Made by a program: the position numbers and the translations under genes
Shown: piece by piece, positions 62,061 to 64,000 of the stretch
Layout: every line of letters begins with the position of its first letter
Numbering within the stretch: the stretch's first letter is position 1
Notes under the pieces: model-generated
Seen by the model: only the letters and a program-made list of their open reading frames with translations
Told to the model about the DNA's origin: nothing
Databases searched by the model: none
Assembly (NCBI RefSeq): GCF_958979055.1
Contig: NC_084891.1
Span: 23,128,001-23,192,000 of the forward strand
Direction of reading: 5' to 3'
Length of the DNA: 64,000 nucleotides
DNA from: Alnus glutinosa
Lineage: Eukaryota > Streptophyta > Magnoliopsida > Fagales > Betulaceae

Positions 62061-63369
62061 TGCACTCTAAGTTCTATTACCATACATCATCAATCCTATA
62101 TTAAGACATATATGGTGTGAGATCTATGCATGTGGGTTTCATATATGTAAATCTCACACCCAATGTGTCTTAGTATAAGATTGATGTAGGATAATATGAC
62201 GTAGGAATAATACATCTCATGCGCATTATAAACAAAGTAAGATAAACTATTTTATGCTTAAGATTTTATTTTGTTATATATATATATATTATTTAAACCC
62301 ATTAATCTCCAAATTGTCTATTGCCTGGCTGCTGCAATGAATTATAAAGGAATTCTAAATACTCAAAATTACCAAACAATAAAACCCAACTGGATGCCTT
62401 CTGAGGGGTTGATTCGGAGTGCATTGGGCTAGTGTTTGAATGACATTTGAAGCTCTTTGTACGTGGCGTTCAAACGCCCGCAAGTGGGGGAGATTAACTG
62501 TAACAATTATACGTAGACGTGATTATTGTAACATATACCCTGTAGGACAGTCTAGACAGTGAAAACCAGAGCATCAATAGAAACCAAAAAGTAATTTATA
62601 TTAATCGGACATGAGAATTCCTATTTGAGAGATTCGAACCTGTGTCGTGTTATGTACCAAACCACTTCACGAAAATTTATTGGACAATTGAACCACCGCC
62701 CTTATGGTCTTTGAGCGGCCATTCACCGGCTTTAATTTTGACAATGCTAATAGCATATGACTCTTAACGCCAACTAACATGTATGATAAATAGTGTTTGT
62801 TGTGAAAAAAAAAATAAAAAAATCTCACTTTAATTCCTTTGATTTGCACGTGAATACCAAAGTGATCTCTCTCAAAATATATTCAAAACCCAATAATTTC
62901 CAAATTGTCTTTTTCCTATCTGCAAGAGTGTTTTTTTTTTTTTTTTTTTTAATGGGTAAGATAATTTTTTTTTATTTTATTTTATAAGTAGAAAAAAGAA
63001 AAACAAATTAATTAAAGCTAAGGATAAAAGAGAGTCGAAAAACCAAAGTGAACTCTCTCAAGATATTACTCAAACTCAATAGTTTTTAGTTGTCTTTTTT
63101 CTAAGTATTATATATAAGTCTCGTTTGGTTTGTAGAATGATTATTCCATTAGAAAAGATAATAGTTATTACTTAGAATGAAAGTGAGTAAATAAAAAAAA
63201 GAAAAAAGAGAGTGGAATGAAATAGTTATTCTTACCTTTTAGTTTGATGACAACATATACTATAATTGAAATCGAATCAAAATTACTAAAAAATTCCTAC
63301 ATTATTTATTTCTTTTTCTTTTTTTTTTAAAAAAAAAAACTCAAGTTAGAAAAAAAAGAAAAGAATGAA

Positions 63370-63515
63370 AACTAGTGGTGGCTGACCACTCTTGACAATG
63401 TTTGAGGATGGCCGTAGCCACCCCCGAAGCCCATCGGGAGTGGCCCAAGCCACCCCAAATGAGTCGAGGGTGGTCGCACCACCCTCGACTCCATCTATGG
63501 CTGTTCGACCACTTT
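63370..63515. repeat. GCCACCCC/GGTGGTCG-rich block
   Basis: Words GTGGCTGACCACTC, GTAGCCACCCC, CAAGCCACCCC and the palindrome TCGAGGGTGGTCGCACCACC lie in both orientations, without coding capacity. The content resembles the blocks at 6737-6895 and 57440-57860. Confidence 0.5.
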
Positions 63516-64000
63516 AAACGATATTAGCTTAGAGGCACTAGCATCGGCTTCTTTTAGATTTTTCTTAAATGTAGGGAACCCAATTAGTTTATGTTTTTCT
63601 ATTCAAATAAACTCCACAATAGTTTCCCTTATCATTTCCATGTACCATTTAAATATTGTTTCAAATAACTAATAAAGGAAACATAGCTTTTTTATATTAA
63701 AATAATATTAAAGGAACCACTTTTGCTTCCTTAGATTTATGGTATAACTTTTGGTTCAATTGATGTTCATTTAGAGTATTCACAATAGTTACCCTAAAGT
63801 TGCTTATCTTCCTTAAATATTAGGAAAATCTAAAAAAAACCACAAAAACCAACCAAATTTTTGGGTATCAAAATTATGTGAAGATTATTCATTGGTACCT
63901 GTAGCATTTTTCTTTATTCATTGTTTTGATCATTTTTAATGAATAATCTCCACGTCATTTTGATAACACTCTCTTAATAAAATATTTGGTACTCTTAGTA

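Larger units (their letters stand above)
61740..64000. other. AT-rich intergenic DNA after the annexin promoter
   Basis: No gene is supported. A segment at 62110-62195 has inverse halves (TCACACCCAATG near 62155 against CATATATGGTGTGAG near 62107, and further complementary words outside them). T homopolymers occur near 62931-62950 and 63320-63330. Open frames here run through these tracts. Confidence 0.55.

Overview
This is nuclear DNA from a flowering plant, most likely a rosid eudicot. The genes have many GT-AG introns, the intergenic DNA is very AT-rich and full of microsatellites, and the mobile elements are plant types (a Cassandra TRIM with 5S-like LTRs, a hAT MITE with a CAGGGGCGGA end, Mutator-like MITEs, plant LINE remnants with a zf-RVT domain). 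Exact species cannot be read from the window.

Layout. 1-13.5 kb is a gene desert made of microsatellites, poly-A/T tracts, TIR elements and one GC-rich island. Seven genes follow: (1) a 12-TM-type MFS transporter, + strand, 13654-19123, 3 exons; (2) a plastid-targeted SAM methyltransferase, - strand, 19899-25255, 8 exons, convergent with gene 1; (3) tRNA-Lys(CUU), 26335-26407; (4) the small zinc-binding RNA polymerase subunit RPB10, + strand, 34066-35192, 4 exons; (5) a DUF4057/HN1-like protein, + strand, 43344-46155, 5 exons; (6) a Pumilio-family RNA-binding protein, + strand, 50647-56280, 5 exons; (7) an annexin, - strand, 58842-61623, 5 exons. Each multi-exon model was assembled by hand. 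Exon phases all close and total lengths (492, 353, 71, 296, 728 and 316 aa) are whole-codon and family-typical.

Between genes lie layered transposon insertions: a Cassandra TRIM nested inside the LTR of an older LTR element (27.5-30.4 kb), MITEs nested in MITEs (31.7-32.0 and 56.6-57.0 kb), a LINE copy with a 5' inversion in an intron of gene 1, and several repeat families present in two or three copies. The genes are ordinary housekeeping genes rather than a pathway or operon. From memory, the order MFS (UNE2-type), methyltransferase, DUF4057, Pumilio matches consecutive Arabidopsis loci AT1G78130-AT1G78160, so the block looks like conserved microsynteny enlarged by transposons and with RPB10 and a tRNA lying inside it. 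I saw no CRISPR, operon, viral or otherwise novel multi-gene system; the most informative observations concern transposon nesting and the Pumilio recognition residues.
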